A stretch of 8,166 nt of DNA from an uncultured Synergistales bacterium (GTDB lineage Bacteria; Synergistota; Synergistia; Synergistales; Aminobacteriaceae), in contig CAJODX010000041.1 in NCBI GenBank assembly GCA_905233295.1, forward strand, positions 1 to 8,166. Direction: 5' to 3'. Below are positions 4,841 to 8,166 of the stretch, in pieces (position 1 is the first letter of the stretch; each line of letters begins with the position of its first letter). The translations under genes and the position numbers were made by a program. The notes under the pieces were generated by a model, which worked only from the letters and a program-made list of their open reading frames with translations, made no database searches and had not been told where the DNA came from.

Positions 4841-4972
4841 ACACGAGTGAACAGCGATTTTGTCGATTCCACCGATATTCCTGATTTTTTCCGGCATTAA
4901 GCCGGGAACTGCACGAGCCTTCACAGTAACATAAGCTGTTGCGGCAGGTTCAGTGCAGCCCGTAGTTGGGAC
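4835..4972 (-). pseudogene. Relic of an L-cysteine desulfidase (CyuA/YhaM, UPF0597-type) gene
   Basis: A 45-codon open stretch ends in TAA at 4835-4837 and has no start codon. Its translation begins VPTTGCTEPAATAYVTVKAR. It resembles the N-terminal region of the CyuA/YhaM desulfidase family, where a hydrophobic lead-in, the conserved GCTEP motif and an alanine-rich helix occur in this order (compare E. coli YhaM, VKPALGCTEP). The family degrades L-cysteine to pyruvate, sulfide and ammonia and is normally about 400 residues or more. Here only a piece survives; the front is replaced by an A-rich run touching the ileS stop, and the end runs into the symporter control region. The frame is continuous with ileS after its TAA, so it cannot start by itself. 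It is judged a dead fragment left by deletion. Confidence 0.6.
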
Positions 4973-4990
4973 AAATTTTTTTTCGTTTTT

Positions 4991-7789
4991 TTATTTTTTC
5001 AGAACATTTGCGCAGCGATGGCACAAACCTTCTTCGTTGGGGTGTTCCTCATATTTCCAGCAACGCGGACATTTTGAACCGTGTGCGAAACCTCCGGCAA
5101 TCTCAAAGCCCGTTTCAGCGTCATTGAAAATTTTCGGCAAAGTCAAAGCATCAACAAATTCAAATTTTGACACTATGACAATATCCGCAAGCTCTTCAGG
5201 CGTAAACGCGGCGGCGAGTTTTTCAAGCTCTTTCGACTTTTTCACCTGCACGTGAGCTTCAAGAGATGTTCCGATTGTTTTTTCGGCTCTCATGGTTTCA
5301 AGCATACGGCTGACCGCGCCTTTCAAAATTTCAGCTTCGCCCCAAAGATTATTTAAGCCGTCATTGAGTTTTGATTTATCCTGAGTCGGAAAATCCGAAA
5401 GGAAAACGCTTTCAGGTAAATCCGCGTCAGTTGTCCGCATTTCCTGCCAGATTTCTTCGGCGGTGAAACTCAACAGCGGCGCTAACATTCTCGTAAGGCA
5501 CGATAAAATTTCCCACATTGCAGTCTGTGCGCTGCGTCTTGTGAGAGAGTTTTTATCTTCAACATAAAGCCTGTCTTTGCTGATGTCGAGATAAAACGCG
5601 CTCAGCTCGTTTACGCAGAACGAATGAATCAAAGACACAGGCACGTGAAATTCATATTCTTCAAACGCGTCATAAACTCTTGAGATTATTCTGTGCAGTC
5701 TGTCAAGAATCCATTTGTCCATCGAAAGAAGATTTTCATATTCGACAGTGTTTGTCTTCGGGTCAAAGTCGTGAAGGTTGCCGAGCAAAAATCTCGCTGT
5801 GTTACGGATTCTTCGATAAGTCTCCGAAAGAGTTTTCAAAATCTGTTTTGAAATTCTCACATCGTTTCGGTAGTCCGTTGATGCTGCCCAGAGCCTTAAA
5901 ATATCCGCGCCGAACTCGTCGATGACTTCCTGAGGCGCTGTCGTGTTACCGAGCGACTTTGACATCTTGCGCCCCTCGCCGTCAAGAGTGAAGCCGTGAG
6001 TTAAAACCTGTTTATAAGGTGCCTGACCTTTTATTGCGACTGCCGTTAATAACGAAGACTGAAACCAGCCGCGATGCTGGTCGCTACCTTCAAGATACAT
6101 ATCGCACGGCCATTCAAGTCCGAATCTTTCGTTTAAGACCGACATATGAGAGACGCCGGAGTCAAACCAAACGTCAAGAATGTTGCTGTCTTTTTCAACG
6201 TTATGAGAATGGCAATGGTCGCAGCAGGCTTTTTCTCCGAATAAATTTTCAAGACTTTCGCGCCACCATATTGACGTTCCGTCAGGCGAATCTTTGACTT
6301 TTTCTGCTAACATTCTGATTCTGTCCGGCGTGAGAGTGAAAGCTCCGCAGTCTTTGCAGTGGATTGCAGGAACAGGAACGCCCCAAACTCTCTGGCGGCT
6401 TATGCACCAGTCCGAACGCGAGCTGACCATATTGAAAATTCTGTCGTGTCCCCATTCGGGAATCCATTTGATTTCGTTGTCGATTTTGTTTAAAGCTTCG
6501 TCTTTGAATTTTGCAACATTGATGAACCATTGATCCGTTGCTCTGAAGATGACGGGTTTTTTGCATCTCCAGCAGTGAGGATAGCTGTGCGAAATTTTTC
6601 CAAAGCCTAAAAGTCTGCCTTTTTCCTTTATTAACTCGATAGCTTTCCTGCCGCCTTCGTCCAAGGACATTCCGCCAACGATATTCATGTCTTTCTCAAA
6701 TTTTCCTGCGTGGTCAACTGAGCTGTAAACTTTCAAGCCGTATCTAACGCCCGTTTCGTAGTCTTCAACACCGTGTCCGGGCGATGTGTGAACACAGCCT
6801 GTACCTGTTTCAAGTTCAACGTAATCTGCAAGGACAACTAAAAGTTCATGTTCGTAGAACGGATGAAGGGGTTTTAAATTTTCGAGTTCCGCGCCCTTAA
6901 CCGTTTTAAAAGCATCGCCGAGTTCAAGTCCCGTGTTTTTGCAGACGGAATCTTTCAGGGCTTCAGCAAAAATATAAACTTTTCCGTCCGTTTCATAAAA
7001 TCCGTAGTCATATCTCGGGTGAACAGCAACCGCAGCACTTGACGGCAAAGTCCACGGCGTTGTCGTCCAGATTACGATGTAAGCGTCTTTGCCTTCGAGT
7101 TCCGGAAATTTTTTCGCGGCTTCGGGCATCGGGTAGGCAACATAGACTGACGGAGAGTCTTCGTCCCAGTATTCAATTTCACCCGCGGCAAGAGCGGTTT
7201 GACAGTCTGTACACCAATACACCGGCTTTAATCCTCGGTAGATTAAACCTTTTTCCACCATGTCTGCAAACGCGTGAAGCTCTTTATGTTCAAATGCAGG
7301 ATCAAGCGTGATATAGGGATCGTCCCATTCGCCCAGCACTCCGAGACGCTTAAATTCGTTGCGCTGAACGTCGAGATAATGAAGAGCCGTCTCTTTGCAT
7401 TTTTTTCTGAGTTCAACAGGGTCAACACCTGTTCCGAGTTTTGACATTCCGCCGTCTTTCAAGGCGCGAAGCTCGATAGGCAAGCCGTGAGTGTCCCAGC
7501 CTGGAACATAAGGGGTGTAACGTCCTGTCATTGTCTTTGACTTTATGATGAAGTCCTTGAGAATTTTGTTGAATGCTGTTCCGATGTGAATATCTCCGTT
7601 GGCATAAGGGGGACCGTCGTGAAGTTCAAAATGTTCTTTTGCATCTTTGCGGGCGGCTAAAGCTTTGTGATAAATATCGTGGGTGTGCCAGAACTCAAGA
7701 AATCCCGGCTCGCGTTTTGCAAGATTTGCACGCATAGGGAAATTTGTTACGGGCAGATTCAAAGTATCTTTATAATCTTTTGCTTCCAT
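4991..7789 (-). CDS. ileS: Isoleucyl-tRNA synthetase
   Basis: This 932-residue cytoplasmic class I synthetase charges tRNA-Ile with isoleucine. The Rossmann fold has DGPPYANGDIHIGT (58-71), the HIGH-motif region with T in the last place. The editing domain follows (WTTTPWTLPS at 241-250 and GTGCVHTSPGHGVEDY at 329-344), and clears mischarged valine. Further motifs are DVWFDSG (539-545), GSDQHRGW (568-575) and KMSKS (608-612), then the helical anticodon-binding part. The C-terminal zinc ribbon (C907, C910, C923, C926) marks the standard bacterial form. Length is normal and no motif is broken. The start at MEAKDYK is the family-like start. Its AAGGAGG site (complement of 7803-7809) lies about 14 bp away, unusually far, though an upstream in-frame ATG at 7837 lies before that site. 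No T-box leader fits the short upstream region. The gene is divergent from flgB. Confidence 0.98.
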   Translation of the reverse strand: MEAKDYKDTLNLPVTNFPMRANLAKREPGFLEFWHTHDIYHKALAARKDAKEHFELHDGPPYANGDIHIGTAFNKILKDFIIKSKTMTGRYTPYVPGWDTHGLPIELRALKDGGMSKLGTGVDPVELRKKCKETALHYLDVQRNEFKRLGVLGEWDDPYITLDPAFEHKELHAFADMVEKGLIYRGLKPVYWCTDCQTALAAGEIEYWDEDSPSVYVAYPMPEAAKKFPELEGKDAYIVIWTTTPWTLPSSAAVAVHPRYDYGFYETDGKVYIFAEALKDSVCKNTGLELGDAFKTVKGAELENLKPLHPFYEHELLVVLADYVELETGTGCVHTSPGHGVEDYETGVRYGLKVYSSVDHAGKFEKDMNIVGGMSLDEGGRKAIELIKEKGRLLGFGKISHSYPHCWRCKKPVIFRATDQWFINVAKFKDEALNKIDNEIKWIPEWGHDRIFNMVSSRSDWCISRQRVWGVPVPAIHCKDCGAFTLTPDRIRMLAEKVKDSPDGTSIWWRESLENLFGEKACCDHCHSHNVEKDSNILDVWFDSGVSHMSVLNERFGLEWPCDMYLEGSDQHRGWFQSSLLTAVAIKGQAPYKQVLTHGFTLDGEGRKMSKSLGNTTAPQEVIDEFGADILRLWAASTDYRNDVRISKQILKTLSETYRRIRNTARFLLGNLHDFDPKTNTVEYENLLSMDKWILDRLHRIISRVYDAFEEYEFHVPVSLIHSFCVNELSAFYLDISKDRLYVEDKNSLTRRSAQTAMWEILSCLTRMLAPLLSFTAEEIWQEMRTTDADLPESVFLSDFPTQDKSKLNDGLNNLWGEAEILKGAVSRMLETMRAEKTIGTSLEAHVQVKKSKELEKLAAAFTPEELADIVIVSKFEFVDALTLPKIFNDAETGFEIAGGFAHGSKCPRCWKYEEHPNEEGLCHRCANVLKK

Positions 7790-7827
7790 ATGAAAAATTT
7801 TTTCCTCCTTAAGAAAATATTCAAGAG

Positions 7828-7836
7828 ATAATAGCA
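7828..7836 (-). promoter_or_regulatory. Extended -10 promoter of ileS
   Basis: On the minus strand, TGCTATTAT (complement of 7828-7836) is a TGn-extended -10. No convincing -35 is present 17 bp upstream. Transcription would start near 7821, giving a leader of about 32 nt, too short for a T-box or other large riboswitch. Confidence 0.5.
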
Positions 7837-7863
7837 CAAAAGGGCGTTAAGAGTTTTTTGTAT

Positions 7864-7869
7864 TATAAT
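7864..7869 (+). promoter_or_regulatory. TATAAT -10 box for flgB
   Basis: A perfect TATAAT at 7864-7869 lies upstream of flgB and points to housekeeping sigma rather than a flagellar sigma. The -35 region (about 7841-7846) does not match TTGACA. The box is bracketed by CGTTAA (7845-7850) and TTAACG (7869-7874), a 6-bp inverted repeat that might bind a regulator. The ileS promoter lies about 30 bp away on the other strand. Confidence 0.45.
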
Positions 7870-7911
7870 TAACGAAAAGTTTTTTTAAGAAATTTTCAGG
7901 AAGTGAAAAAA

Positions 7912-8166
7912 ATGCTCGGCGATTATACATGGAACGTAATAGAAAAAGAATCTGAATGTCTTGCTCAACGCTTTAAAGCTGTAACAAAAAATCTGGCGAA
8001 CGCAAACACACCCGGCTATGCACGCCATAATGTTTCGTTTGAAGACCAGATGCGCGAAGTTATGGAACAGGATTCAAAACTTCACATGACCGTTACGAAT
8101 AAGGCTCATATTCCGTCGCACCCGTTAAAAATTGATGACGTTCACGCGGCCGATATGAAAATCATG
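7912..8166 (+). CDS. flgB: Flagellar basal-body rod protein FlgB (N-terminal part)
   Basis: The first 85 codons are present and the frame is open to the window end. FlgB forms the proximal rod of the flagellum in the periplasm or cell wall, exported by the flagellar type III system without a cleaved signal. The N-terminal helix leads into NLANANTPGYARHNVSFED (about residues 27-45), the rod/hook-family signature, in the form typical of FlgB, which usually opens the flgB-flgC-fliE operon. The ATG follows AGGAAGTG at a good distance; an in-frame GTG three codons earlier overlaps that site and is less likely. The gene is probably the first of a flagellar operon running out to the right. Confidence 0.9.
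   Translation, partial: MLGDYTWNVIEKESECLAQRFKAVTKNLANANTPGYARHNVSFEDQMREVMEQDSKLHMTVTNKAHIPSHPLKIDDVHAADMKIM

Noticed and set aside
4891..4905. CCGGC-ATTAA-GCCGG hairpin as a terminator for ileS
   Set aside because: There is no T run after the stem on either strand, and it lies inside the desulfidase relic, where it is explained as former coding sequence.
5580..5583. The HIGT variant of the ileS HIGH motif as a possible defect (codons lie near 7577-7588)
   Set aside because: A threonine in the last position occurs in functional bacterial enzymes, and all other motifs are intact.
6019..6566. Several open frames opposite or out of frame within ileS
   Set aside because: They lie within a well-conserved synthetase gene, lack ribosome sites and have no family-like sequence.

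Overview
The window looks like a low-GC Firmicutes-type chromosome. Shine-Dalgarno boxes are strong (AGGAGG-like), terminators are U-rich hairpins, and flgB shows a flagellated organism. A diderm Firmicute such as a Negativicute is possible but cannot be settled from the sequence. Most of the window is ordinary core DNA on the minus strand; the first ~1.1 kb is a small accessory block.

Region 1 (1-1077), accessory and AT-rich. It holds a minus-strand gene of which only the first four codons lie inside, a ribbon-helix-helix regulator (167-367), a 55-residue minus-strand DpnD/PcfM-like protein (386-553), and a phage-type XRE repressor (661-1077). The intergenic DNA has promoter and operator architecture. 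A TTGACA / extended -10 promoter firing leftward has its -10 inside a 14-bp inverted repeat. The XRE gene appears to be transcribed without a leader. This is the regulatory edge of a phage or integrative element that continues to the left.

Region 2 (1111-3535, minus). This is a three-gene polar amino acid ABC importer in the order binding protein, permease, ATPase. It has its own promoter, an internal attenuator-like hairpin after the binding protein, and a final terminator shared with the XRE gene arriving from the other side. The binding protein lacks the arginine that usually grips the amino acid carboxylate.

Region 3 (3567-4972, minus). A DAACS-family (glutamate transporter fold) symporter has the Arg for acidic side chains and much of the NMDGT motif replaced. 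Directly upstream, between it and ileS, is a short coding relic with the GCTEP motif of the L-cysteine desulfidase (CyuA/YhaM) family. Together they suggest a former cysteine or serine uptake-and-catabolism pair whose enzyme has been lost.

Region 4 (4991-8166). A complete isoleucyl-tRNA synthetase gene (ileS, minus) is divergent from flgB (plus, cut by the window end), with two promoters packed into about 120 bp.

No tRNA, rRNA, CRISPR array or complete insertion sequence was seen. The most interesting signals are the desulfidase relic beside an atypical symporter, the operator-embedded leftward promoter, and the apparently leaderless repressor.
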